A stretch of 64,000 nt of DNA, taken from Jaminaea rosea (lineage: Eukaryota > Basidiomycota > Exobasidiomycetes > Microstromatales). Below are positions 53,601 through 63,343 of the stretch, one piece after another. The stretch is taken from NCBI RefSeq assembly GCF_003144245.1, contig NW_020289988.1:470041-534040 (forward strand), written 5' to 3'. The position numbers were made by a program, and so were the translations under genes. Position 1 is the stretch's first letter, and every line of letters begins with the position of its first letter. Under the pieces are notes generated by a model. It did not search any database. It had not been told where the DNA came from and worked only from the letters and a program-made list of their open reading frames with translations.

Positions 53601-55974
53601 ATCCCGTCGATGGTCGACGGCCTCAAGCCGGGCCAGCGCAAGGTCATGTTCGGGTGCTTCAAGCGCAAGCTCAAGAACGAGATCAAGGTTGTGCAGCTCG
53701 CGGGATACGTGTCCGAGCACTCGGCCTACCATCATGGTGACACGAGCTTGACGCAGACGATTGTGGGCCTTGCGCAGGACTACGTGGGGTCGAACAACGT
53801 CAATCTGCTCTTGCCCAATGGACAGTGAGTCGTGAGCGCCCGAGACGCGTGAGAGGCACAGAGCTGACAGAGCGTCTCCACCACCCGCTCCTGCCCCCCA
53901 CTCACTCCTCTCCACCCCGCGCCTCGCACCCCGCGCCTCGCACCCCGCGCCTCGCACCCCACGCCTCGCACCCCACGCCTCGCACCACCCACTCCTCTCC
54001 ACCTCTCGCGCGCCCCAGGTTCGGTACCCGCGGCATGGGAGGCAAGGACGCAGCCTCGGCTCGTTACATCTTCACGGCCCTCCCCTCGATCACGCGCACC
54101 ATCTTCCATCCCTCGGACGACGCCCTGCTCACCTACCTCAACGACGACGGGCAAAGCATCGAGCCAGAGTGGTACATGCCCACGCTCCCCATGGTTCTCG
54201 TGAATGGCGGAGAGGGCATCGGCACGGGCTGGTCCTCGTTTGTGCCCAACTACAATCCGCTGGACATCGTCGCGAACCTGCAGCGTCGACTTCGCGGCGA
54301 GGACATGGTCGCGATGAAGCCGTGGTATCGTGGCTTTACTGGCCCCATCGAGGAGCAAGGCCCGGGTCGCTACAAGGTCTCTGGCATCATTAACCAAATC
54401 GACGACTCGACGTGGGAGATTACGGAGCTGCCCGTGCGCACGTGGACCTCGTCGTACAAGGAAGCGCTGGAGGAGCGCGTCGTAGGCTCGGACAAGGTCG
54501 TCCCGACGCTCAAGGAGTACAAGGAGTACCACACGGACACGACGGTGCACTTCCAGGTGAAGCTGACGGAGAAGGGGATGCGCGAGATCAGCGAGAAGGG
54601 GGCGGAGGCATTCTTCAAGATCTCGACGCAGATTTCGACGTCCAACATGGTGTTGTTTGACGCTGCGGGCAAGATCAAGAAGTACTCGACGCCCGAGGAG
54701 ATCCTGGACGACTTTTACATGCTACGCCTCGGCCACTACCAGCGCAGGAAGGAGCACCTCGTCGAGGAGCTCAAGACGGTGTACGAGCGGCTGAGCAACC
54801 AGGCGCGCTTCGTGCAGATGATCGTGGCCAAGACGTTGGTGGTCAACAACCGCAAGCGGGTCGAGCTCGTTGAGGAGCTGCGCAAGAAGGTGAGCGCGCG
54901 CGGCGAGAGAGCGAAGAGAGCCAGGGATCGCACGCGGCGAGAGAGCGAAGAGAGCCAGGGATCGCACGCGGCGAGAGAGCGACGAGAGCGAGGGATCGCA
55001 CGCGGCGAGAGAGCGACGAGAGCGAGGGATCGCACGCGGCGAGAGAGCGAAGAGAGCCAGGGATCGCACGCTGACCGCTCTACGCCGCCCCACCCCAGGA
55101 CTTCCGCCCGTTCCCCCGCACCAAACGCGCCAAGGTCGCAGGCGAAGTCAACGCAGACGAAGACGACGTCCTCGACGAGGGCGAAGACGACACGCCTGGC
55201 ACGACCGACTTTGACTATCTCCTCTCGATGCCCATCTACAACCTCACAAAGGAAAAGGTCGACCGCCTTCTCGCACAGCGCGACGAGCGAGAGCGCGAGC
55301 TCAGTGCGCTCCTTGGTCGCACGCCGCAGAATCTTTGGGAGCAGGACTTGCACGAGTTTGTCGAGGAGTGGGAAAAGCTTCTCGCCGAGGATGAGAGGCG
55401 ATTGAAGGACGTGGCGCGCAAGACGGGAGGCAAAAAGGCAGCCAAGAAGACGGGCGCTGCGGCGCGCAAGGTGATCAAGGGGAGTGACGACGAGATGTTC
55501 GATGATGATAGCGACGACGACTTTAAGCCCGCACCCGCAGCGAAGGCCAAGGCTGCGGCACCCAAACGCACCGCCTCTGCCGCACTCGACGACGATGACG
55601 CGATCCTCGCCGGCCCTTCCAAGAAGGCAGCGCCCAAGAAGGCCCCTGCGAAGAAGCCGACGACCACCTCGCAGTCCAAACTGCCCTTCAAGAGCGAGGC
55701 GGCGGCGGACGACTCGGACGACTACATCGTCGCGGCGGCGGCGGCGGCGCCCTCCAAGCCCAAGGCCAAGCCTCGCGCAGCGTCCACGAGTCGCAAGCCC
55801 GCGAAGAAGGCGGAAGACGAGGATGAGGACGCCTCGATGATCGACCTGGGCAGCGACGTAGACGCCGAGTCTCCCAAGCCCCGAGCCAAGGCCGCCTCTC
55901 GCGCTGCCGCCTCTGCGAAGAAGAGCTACAAGTTTGCGGACAGCGATGAGGATGACGACTCGTTTAACCTGTAG
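50690..55974 (+). CDS. TOP2: DNA topoisomerase II
   Basis: Homodimeric ATP-dependent enzyme passing one duplex through another, needed for chromosome segregation. Nine exons join in frame: 50690-51037, 51100-51204, 51307-51990, 52056-52426, 52523-53128, 53236-53479, 53562-53824, 54019-54889 and 55099-55974, giving 1455 aa. The GHKL ATPase shows EILVNAADNK, WNNGRGIPI and GGRNGYGAKLANI. The TOPRIM part has LTEGDSAKALAVSGL and DQDYDGSHIKGL. The winged-helix domain has the active-site Tyr at about residue 890 in KDAASARYIFT. A C-terminal Lys/Ala/Asp tail (about 170 residues) ends GDSDEDDDSFNL-like and is nuclear in character. Intron 6 (53480-53561) starts GC instead of GT. Introns 7 and 8 contain minisatellites. 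Confidence 0.97.
53905..53995. repeat. Intronic minisatellite, 15-bp unit, in TOP2 intron 7
   Basis: Five to six copies of CCTCGCACCCCGCG/ACG-type 15-bp units, the first ones with CGCG and the later ones with CACG. They lie within the 194-nt intron 53825-54018, about twice the usual intron length here. Confidence 0.88.
54899..55072. repeat. Intronic minisatellite, 34-bp unit x5, in TOP2 intron 8
   Basis: Five head-to-tail copies of a 34-bp unit beginning GGCGAGAGAGCGA and ending GGGATCGCACGC. Two variants alternate (AGAGAGCC versus CGAGAGCG). The repeat makes up most of the 209-nt intron 54890-55098, and it reads through without stop in the TOP2 frame. Confidence 0.92.
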
Positions 55975-57209
55975 ACGCGCGCGCGAGACTCAATGTGATC
56001 GATACCATCTAGTGGGGCGTGACGAGCGTGCAACGAGGTGATCGTGCGTATCGGGGTCAGAGCGTGCTGGTTGGAGAGATCAGCTTGGCGCCGTTGCGAC
56101 TCCCCTCTTCAAGTGAGCTCCTCCGCCTCTCGATCGAGTAGCTAATCAGGTTCACTTCTGGGCAGGAAAGTGCGCCGAGCATCCTCCATCGCTCACAAGG
56201 TAGTGTGCGCTGGATTGGCTACGCGTCCAGCCAAGCCCTGCCGATGCCAAGCTGGCCTGGGCGCAGCTGGGTCAAGTTCGATCTCGTGATGCTGGTCGGG
56301 AACAGCCTTTGCAAGGTAGGAAAGGGCTCCTCATCGTCCCTCTTGGGCCGATGTCCTTGTAGTGCAGCTTTCTGGTCAGGAAAGCGACGTCGTGGCGCTT
56401 TCTACTCTGGAAAGTGTCGATATGCTCCTCTGCAGCGCATTTTTGGTTTGGAAAGCTCGTCCATTGCTTTGGGTCAGGAAAGTGACGCCCCCCTGTTCTC
56501 TCAAGCTGTCATAGAGCGCCTTTCTGGTCAGGAAAGCCCATCTTTCGCCTCGAGTTAGGGAAGCTGCTACCATTTCTCTCTTCTGGAAAGCTGCGTCGCG
56601 TCTCCCTCATCTTCGGGTCTGGAAAGTACGCTTCTCCCGCGTGTTGCGTCTCGCTTCTGGTCAGGAAAGTGTCTCTCCTGCGTAGCTGGCTTAATCGGGC
56701 GAGGAAAGCGTGCCCTTCTCCTGAGCGTAGACCTCCCACCTGTTCTGGCTGTTCAACCAACGGCAGGCGCAGCGTGAGCTCCGGGCGGCGTTACGTTGGT
56801 GCCTGAGCGGGGCGTTGCGTACGGCCCGTCGCCAGCCTGGCACCGGCGCTCCTGGGCCCGGCGGTCCTGGCCCCCGGCGGCCCTGACCGCGAAGAGATCA
56901 CCCGACGAGTAGCTGCTCAGCAGCTTGGCAATCACCCGCACTTTGTCGAGTCATCGCTGCGTGCAATCACGGCGAGATGTTTGTCGACGCTCGACCCGAC
57001 GCTACGCCTACATAAGCTCGTCTCCCCGTCGCTCTCTTTTCTCACCCCCCCATCCTCTCCTCCCCCTCCCTCCCCTCCTCGCCCTCCCTCCTCACCCCCT
57101 CTAAGCACCGCACAGCGCGTACTCGGGCTTCACGCAGAGTGAGTAGCGCCTACACCGTACCCTCTCCACGCTCAGCCGACTGACCGTCTTCCTCTCGGCT
57201 CGCCCGCCG
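55975..57209. other. Start of the accessory region: no recognisable gene
   Basis: About 1.2 kb after TOP2 with no conserved coding sequence. The first 180 bp are the TOP2 3' flank; then follows the short-motif array (56155-56715) and a GC-rich stretch near 56760-56880 with GGCGGTCCTGG-type direct repeats. A pyrimidine-rich stretch at 57020-57100 precedes the C homopolymer. Confidence 0.55.
56155..56715. repeat. Array of about a dozen degenerate CTTTCTGGTCAGGAAAG motifs
   Basis: The best copies are near 56369, 56523 and 56655; weaker ones are near 56156, 56290, 56313, 56399, 56441, 56468, 56554, 56579, 56615 and 56690. Spacing is irregular, about 25-55 bp. The outer CTTTC and GAAAG are inverted repeats around a TGGTCAG centre, so single strands could form a short hairpin. 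Sequence between the motifs is not obviously repeated. It could be a decayed minisatellite, a subterminal repeat of a DNA transposon, or clustered protein-binding sites. No terminal inverted repeats or transposase were seen. Confidence 0.7.

Positions 57210-57286
<77 letters not shown>
57210..57286. repeat. C homopolymer, 77 nt
   Basis: An uninterrupted run of about 77 C flanked by CGCCCGCCG and GCCCGCCCGCCCC. The real length may differ, since homopolymers this long slip in both replication and sequencing. It gives spurious poly-Gly frames on the minus strand. Confidence 0.95.
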
Positions 57287-57287
<1 letters not shown>

Positions 57288-58164
57288 CCCGCCCGCCCCA
57301 CCCGCCTTCCCCCCCGCTCGCCTTGCAGGTTGCGTCGCCCACGTGGTGCACCGTGCGTCCGCGCGCCGCCCCGTGGCTCGCCCGCCCCGCTGCTTAGTCA
57401 GCACACGCGGGGCGGGAGGCGGACGGGAGTGGAGAGCGGAGTCGATGCACGACGGCCAGTCCAACACCTTGCCTTTGCTCCATCCGCTCCTCACCCTTCA
57501 TCCTCATCATGAGCGACTAGCACCACGACGTAGCTCGGCTGTGCACTACGGCGCGGTCAAGCTGAATGACTTCGCGGCAACATCGCACTCAGATTACCTA
57601 GCGCGAAGGTCGCCACGCCTACGTCAAGGTCGTCAAGCCAGGATGCTCAGCACGAACGCCACTCTTCGTCTACGCGGCGCCCATCATCCGCCACTAGCCT
57701 GAACCACCTCCCTTCTCTACGTCAACGATAGCGGCAGAGAGACCTCATGCATCTTTCAAGAGATGCGTCGCGACCAAGCAGCGCCAACGTGCGAGCATGA
57801 CCAGGCGACCAACCAGATGGGAGTCTGAACCAAGGATTATCGCCCGTGAGTGCTGAGCCTCGCTGGCATCGCCCTCGTCGTAGAATGCATGCTGACACGC
57901 CTCTTGCCATTGTTTCGCTGATCGCACAGACAAGGCTCTCTTACCCCACCTAGCATACCTGCTGTACCTCCGCAACTCTTTAGCGTGGTACTCAGCACAA
58001 CGAGCAAGTCAGAAGGCGATGCCACTCCGGCTCTCTACCTCTCGCCTCGCGTCACTCAACCGCCGGCACCGCAAGATCAGCGCATGGCATGAGCTCGTGG
58101 ATACCCTCAACGTCTGCTCGTCCTACGCCTAGCGTACCAGAGCCGCATTGCCCCTCGTCCTTCG
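57287..58164. other. Non-conserved region with one possible spliced fragment
   Basis: No recognised gene. A segment with intron-like borders is present: a GTGAGTGCT donor near 57847 and a GATCGCACAG acceptor near 57931. The frame after it (about 57931-58087) reads SLTPPSIPAVPPQLFSVVL and stops at TGA. This resembles in style the VPSTPPQPGQFEVTAIL segment of the next open frame downstream, so it may be the remains of another copy. Weak evidence. Confidence 0.35.
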
Positions 58165-58260
58165 CCCTGCGCCCCCATCAAGGGATGCAATACTGCTTCG
58201 CCTTCCCGCACCGCCTCGCATTCCCTCCTAAGCAAGGACCAGAGCTCGTCGTCGGGCGGT
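58165..58260 (+). pseudogene. Diverged duplicate fragment of the downstream open frame
   Basis: In one frame this reads ALRPHQGMQYCFAFPHRLAF, then PPKQGPELVV, and then runs into a stop. The next open frame, about 272 bp further on, has ALRAHQGVQYCLVFTHQRPM followed by PPQEGEELVV. The match covers about 30 residues with identical spacing, so it is a local duplication with the upstream copy truncated. The nucleotide copies have diverged considerably. The function of the motif is unknown. Confidence 0.65.
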
Positions 58261-58290
58261 CACTTTGACCAGAAGCCACGCCGCTTGCCC

Positions 58291-59529
58291 ATGCAGACAA
58301 GCAAGCGCCTCGACCTGGTAGCATCGTGCGCGTTGCAACCTCTCGCCTTCCTCGCTCTACACTCAGCGCAACAAGCTGCTTCCCTCGCCCTCTTCGCTCG
58401 CCTCGCACCCGCAATGTCGCCGTTTTTCGCCCTCCGCGCCCATCAAGGCGTTCAATACTGCCTAGTTTTCACCCATCAGCGCCCGATGCCTCCCCAAGAG
58501 GGAGAAGAGCTCGTCGTCGAGCTACGACGCTGGCTGCTGGCCGCGCCCCCCCCGGTAGCACAGCAGGAAGCGCCCCCGCACGCAGGCACTTTGTCCCCTG
58601 CGCAGAGCGACGTGGGATGCCAGCTTCTGACGATCTGGGAAGACCCAGGACGGATTCGCAACGTCCTGCGTGTGCCATCAACGCCACCTCAGCCTGGCCA
58701 GTTCGAGGTGACGGCCATCCTTGTCCACCGCAGCCCACCAGTCTGCGCCACCCCCATGCGACGCAGCCCCTCCCCATCGGCTGGCATGGACCACACTCCT
58801 CCTCCCTCGTCTCCCCTGCCAGCGCTGGAGCTGCAAGACGAATTCTTTTTCGAGTACGCAGAGCCGATCGCGCCGCCATCAGGACCACAGATCGAGCAAG
58901 CGCAGCAGCAGCAGCAGGCGCACGAGCAAGAGCAGCAGTAGCAACACCCGCTGGACGAGGCTGCGCCAACGGTCGTCGCTCGTCCCCGTCCATACGCCCT
59001 CCTCTATACGCCAAGGCCGCCACGTACGTACGGAAGAGGGCAGCACACAATTCTAACCTCGAGCGAAGACCATCAGGAGGACCAAGATCACGACGAGGAC
59101 CAATTTGACTTCATTTTGGACGATGCGCCGCCTCCTCCGCCTCTCGACAACATCGCGCCCGTCCCTGCGCCCGTTCAGCCTGCCCCTGTCCCGCCCCAGC
59201 CTGCCATCGTGCCAGCGCAGCTTGCCCCTCTCGCTCCTCAGCATGCTCTCGTCGCTCCAACAACATCGCCTCGCCCTCCCAAGCGCCGGTGCGTGCAACT
59301 GCACCGCCTCGATGCACCTTTGGGCGCTGGAATAATGCGCAGCTCGACCGTGACCACGACGTCTACGTCACGCGGAAGGCAGCTGAGCGGGCAGCAAGTA
59401 AGGCGAAGAGGGAGAAGGAGAGGCTGGACAGCAACAAGCGTGCGAAGCGAGGCGCAAAGCAGGCGAGAGCGCCAACGAGGGCGTCTAAGAAGAGCACGCG
59501 GACACCAGGGAGGCAGCTGTAGAAGCTAG
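58291..59529 (+). pseudogene. Orphan open frame interrupted by one TAG stop
   Basis: From the ATG at 58291 the frame is open to a TAG at 58939-58941 and, in the same frame, open again to 59529. The TAG sits in a glutamine run (EQEQQ-stop-QHPLDEAAP), where the neighbouring codons are CAG and CAA, so one C-to-T change explains it. An inner ATG at 58423 starts MSPFFALRAHQG. The protein has Pro-, Gln- and Asp-rich parts (DQFDFILDDAPPPPP) and ends basic. After about 59290 another frame (to 59522) looks more protein-like, RKAAERAASKAKREKER, suggesting a second lesion or an intron. No family recognised. It could be a live gene ending at the TAG (217 aa from 58291). Confidence 0.55.
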
Positions 59530-59538
59530 TGAGATCGT

Positions 59539-61676
59539 ATGGATTGGAAGGCAAGAGGCGCGCCGTGTAGGCGGCAGCGGAAAGGGCCGAGCGGGGCGCC
59601 TGCACAGCAGCGCAAAAAGTCAACGCAGCCAAATTCGACGTCGAAGAAGAGGTCTTCGAGTCCACAAGCGGCGGCGAGCGCGCTGCAAGGTATGGACGGG
59701 CTGCAATTTGACCTCGAGGACGACGACGACGAAGAGGAGGACATCGACGAGTGGCTTGATGCGTCAGTGCAAGGTCAATACGAGCGCATCCGCCAAAGGC
59801 TGATGGCTCACGTCGTGACTGGACCCCCTGCTCAGGGTGAATCGTCCTCGCCTCCCGCACCCCCTCCACATAAGCCCAGATGGCGGCGACGACTGCGGCG
59901 GCGGCGACCACCTCGCTCGTTCTCCGACAAGCAAGGGAAAAGGCAAGCAGCGCGATGCCGACCCCTCACCAGCGCCGCCTATCCTCCGCGTGCGACCGCG
60001 CACAACTCATTGGCACTTTGTTGACGAGGAGGATCTAAAGCTTGAGCGGGAGCTCGCCATTGAGGAGGCGCGCGAGGAAGGCTGGGAGTGGTGGTGCCCG
60101 GACGAGCTCATCGATCTCCAGCCGCGGGGCAATGCAGATCTCGCCAATAAGGACGGAGAAACGTCGCGGGAAGCGCAGGACGAGCTCTTGGTGCAAGCTC
60201 TCCTCGCAAAGGACGTCAACATGGCTCTCGACGACGACGAGGCCCCTCCTTCCGCGCTGGACGACGCGCTTCTCTTCGCCCCAAAAGATGGCGACGACCT
60301 CCCCTGCCTGGACAACGTCCTCGCAGTATTAAAAGTTCCAGCTCCAGCTCCACCGTTCCATCGGCACCATCAGCGCCATCAGCACCGCAAGCACCGCAAG
60401 CACCGCTCCCTGCCCCTCTCGGCCCGCCTGCTCCGGTTGCTCCGCCCGCCGTCCAGCCCTCAACCTTTGGCCCTGGCCTTGAGAGCGAGTATCCAGCCCT
60501 CTCTCCCCTCACAGGCGACGACGACCTCAACGACGACCAGGTCAACGCCGCGGCCAAGCGTATCAAGGATCGTCTGATGCGTCAGAACCACCCTCCCCCT
60601 CTAGATGGCGGCGGAGGCAGCGCGGAAGATCCACGACGGCGACGACGTGCTGCGCGACTACGACGACGATCCCGACCTCATCGGCATCGTAGGGATCCAG
60701 GATGACGGGCGCGAGGCCAAGTACCACTTCGACCTCGATTTTCAGCGCATCAAGCCCATTCCGGATCGCGCAGTCCAGTCGCAGCAAGCGGGCGAGCAGG
60801 GCGACACGCGCGACGCGGATCGCGACACGGTCATCCTGCATACCAACGAGCGAGTCGTGGTTCAGACCACCGACGACGGGCAACGCTCGGTACGGATGAC
60901 TGGCACGGGAGGCGCAATCATCCGCGCAAACCAGAGGACCGAGTATCGCACCTCGCTCTTCTCGCAAGAGATTCGCCGCGTGGCTCGCAGCGCGCTCGAG
61001 GCAGAGGGATGCCCGGTCGTCGTCCACCGCCAAGCTGACAGCACCATCACCCTCCTCGCCACCATCGCCGGTCGCAACTTCGTCCTCGCCACCGACCACC
61101 TCACCGCTCGAGTCGTCGCAGGCGTCGAGACCTCCCTCCGCCTTCGCCCCATCGCCAACCAGTGGGCATGCCAACCGATGTCCGCCACGCCAGAAGCCTC
61201 TTACATCCTGCGTCGATACCGCGTCACCATCGACCAGCGCAGCGGCTTGCGCGCCTGCTACGAGCCCTTTGCTGCCCCCGTGCACGCTCGGTGGGCCGGT
61301 CACTTGCTCCACGGCATCGGCGTCAGGATGAGGGATGGGGGAGCGCGCTTCCCGCTCGTTCGTGGCGATCCAGCTTCCCGGCAGCGATGCGGACCACCTC
61401 GAGCTCGGCTGGCTTGGCGACCGTCCCAATCGTCGTCGACCCAGCATCAACGCCCCGCCTGCGCTCCTGGAGCTCGACGTGCCGGCACCATCGACGCCTC
61501 ACGACCTCATCCTCGCGATGCACCAGACTCGCACGGGCGACATTCACGGCGTCTGATACCAGCTGCGCCCGCGGGACCGCCTCGATGGGCTACGCGCGGC
61601 CATGCAACTGGTGCCATGTCAACGACATTCTCTGCATTCGCACAGAAAACAAAATGTGTGCCAGCTGCGCGTGAAG
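59539..61676 (+). pseudogene. Degenerate orphan locus ending in a five-cysteine motif
   Basis: Coding-like segments occur in all three frames in sequence. Frame 1 runs 59539-59836 (LQFDLEDDDDEEEDIDEWLD). A 43-nt intron-like gap (GTGAATCG to CCCAG, 59837-59879) then leads to frame 2 with THWHFVDEEDLKLERELAIE. A frame-1 stretch with LESEYPALSPLTGDDDL follows, then frame 2 from 60605 (AARKIHDGDDVLRDYDDDP to HARWAGHLLHGIG), frame 3 from about 61335 (SFVAIQLPGSDADHLELGWL) and frame 1 to the stop at 61676. The end holds PCNWCHVNDILC, then IRTENKMCASC, spacing C-x2-C-x6-C-x7-C-x2-C. Most shifts have no consensus intron, so decay or sequence error is likely. No known family. Confidence 0.5.
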
Positions 61677-61779
61677 AGGGGAAGGCCGTGCGGCGCAGAG
61701 ATGAGGCGTGAGTGCGAGCGACGCGAAGACGACGAGTCGACGAGACGCAGCTGACCATGCCCCTCCTCGCTCCCGCTCC

Positions 61780-61935
61780 TTGCACAGCTCCCGCGCAAGC
61801 AAAGTGACCCCAGCGATCCCAGCGATGATGACGACGAACACGACGACGTCCAAGGCCTCAACTTTCACCGCGTCTCTCGCCCACAGCCTAGCCAAGCTAC
61901 TCGTACAGCTCCTTGCTCCTCGCTCCTTGCGAGAC
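61780..61935 (+). pseudogene. Diverged partial copy of the downstream orphan gene's acidic motif
   Basis: After a plausible splice acceptor (CTTGCACAG, about 61788) the sequence reads DDDDEHDDVQGLNFHRVSRP. The intact gene downstream has DDDDDDDLPQGLDFRRAPRS at 62275-62340. The shared acidic run followed by QGL-N/D-F and an Arg-rich tail points to a common origin. A GTGAGTGCG donor near 61709 suggests this was an exon following the five-cysteine locus. Confidence 0.5.
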
Positions 61936-61944
61936 CACTACACG

Positions 61945-63343
61945 ATGTCCACTCACGGTGACAGCGGTGAGCAAAAACCTGTACGCAACGCTTGTTGAGA
62001 GGTAAGCGCGTCGGCATTGCGCCCCGCCCCCGCCCCCGCCCCGCCAGACCACGAAATCCCAGACCTGGGCTACCCCGAGGACCTGGGCCTCGACAGCGAC
62101 GAGGCCGAGCCTGAGCCCAAGAAGGCCAAGAAAGACGAAGTTGGCACAAAGTCCCATCGCTCGCTCAGCGCAGCATCACCTCGCCCGCCCTTAAAATCTC
62201 CCTCCTCCTCGCTCTCGCGCTCGGCTGGACCCTCTCGTCTGGCCCAGCCCCCGCGCGGGCAAGACGACCTCTGCGACGACGATGACGACGACGACCTGCC
62301 CCAAGGCCTCGACTTTCGTCGCGCCCCTCGCTCGGACCCTCGTCCCCCTCCTCGCACCGCCTCTCGATCCGCCTCTCGCCCCTCGTCCTCCTCCTCATCG
62401 GCCAGCATCGACGTCTATGGCGAGCGCGGTCTAGACAAGTACACGAAGGCCGTCATGGAGGAGAGGCCTTGGCGTACTCAGCCGCCCCCTGCCGTCACCG
62501 AGGTGCCCAAGGTCATCTCCCGCAACTGCCTCCCCGAGCAGTTGCCCCGGATCAAGTGGGGACGGGCAAACATGGAGCCGCTCGACGCAATCGACGCACG
62601 CAAGTACAACCTCGTCTACCGCGTCAAGGACACGGACAAGGTCGCCTTCGTCCGCCCTTGCACCCACTGCGAGGAGCACGGCAAGCTGTGCATTCGCGTG
62701 GGGGACAAGATGCGCGACCCCTGCGTAGAGAGGAGGAAGCCCTTCGGGGCTAGGACGAGGAGTGAGTGTGGATGAGCGTCGGCGAGTAGTCAAGACGCCC
62801 AATCTGACTTCGCGACGCTCCCTCGCAGTGCCCGGTGGGAGGACCCCGGAGTGCAAGGTCTGGATTGTCGACCTCATCATCGACAAGAACAAGCCTGGCA
62901 CCACTTGGCAGAGCTTCGACCCCGAGAAGCTCGACGTCAAGTACACCGAGGCCAAGGGACTGCCCGCCAAGGTGAACGACCTCAAAAAGCAGGCCGAGGG
63001 GATCAAGGTGCCCTTCACGCAGCCCATCAAGGTTCCCCCTGCGCCGCCCGCACCAACGCGCCTGGACTGCCAAGCCTTGGTATCGGCGGAAAGGACTCTC
63101 GAGGTGGCTCTCGCAGAGGTTCGCACGTCGCGGGCGATGGCCATTGCGGGCTTCTATGCCCAGAATGGTCACTACCCGGACGTAGTGGACCCTTACCCGG
63201 GGAAGCTTGGGGAGGCGACAAAGGTCATCGTCAACCTTCAGGCGACCGTCACGGCGCTCCGAGTGGCTGAGGCGGGGGGAAAGAGGGGCGAGAGGGGGGG
63301 GGGGAACAGTGCGGGAGAAAGGGACCAGCAATGTTCAACGTAG
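61945..63343 (+). CDS. Orphan three-exon gene with cysteine motif and acidic/Ser-rich N-terminus
   Basis: Three exons join in frame, 61945-61966 (22 nt), 62048-62761 and 62829-63343, with consensus GTGAGC/GTGAGT donors and CAG acceptors, giving 416 aa. It starts MSTHGDSDHEIPDLGYPEDL, then has Lys/Glu, Ser and Asp tracts. A conserved-looking core follows: IKWGRANMEPLDAIDARKY, VRPCTHCEEHGKLC and IRVGDKMRDPC. The C-terminal third (WIVDLIIDKNKPGTTWQSFD to ATVTALRVAEAGG) looks helical. Compared with the neighbour's motif C-x2-C-x6-C-x7-C-x2-C, the fourth cysteine is Arg here. It may be a nucleic-acid-binding or Gag-like protein of a lineage-specific family, but no function is assigned. It looks intact. 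Confidence 0.65.

Noticed and set aside
56205-56558. Plus-strand open frame through the motif array
   Set aside because: Its repeated SGK/SGQE words are only translations of the GGTCAGGAAAG motif, and no splice or family evidence supports a gene.
56155-56715. CRISPR array
   Set aside because: Motifs are degenerate, spacing is irregular, no cas genes occur, and the genome is eukaryotic.
57101-57494. Poly-glycine proteins on the minus strand over 57.1-57.5 kb
   Set aside because: They are translations of the C homopolymer.
59041-59335. A 54-nt intron (GTGCGTGCA to GCGCAG) near 59290
   Set aside because: It fits splice consensus, but its length is a multiple of three and it does not lead into the better-looking downstream frame, so the change of frame remains unexplained.
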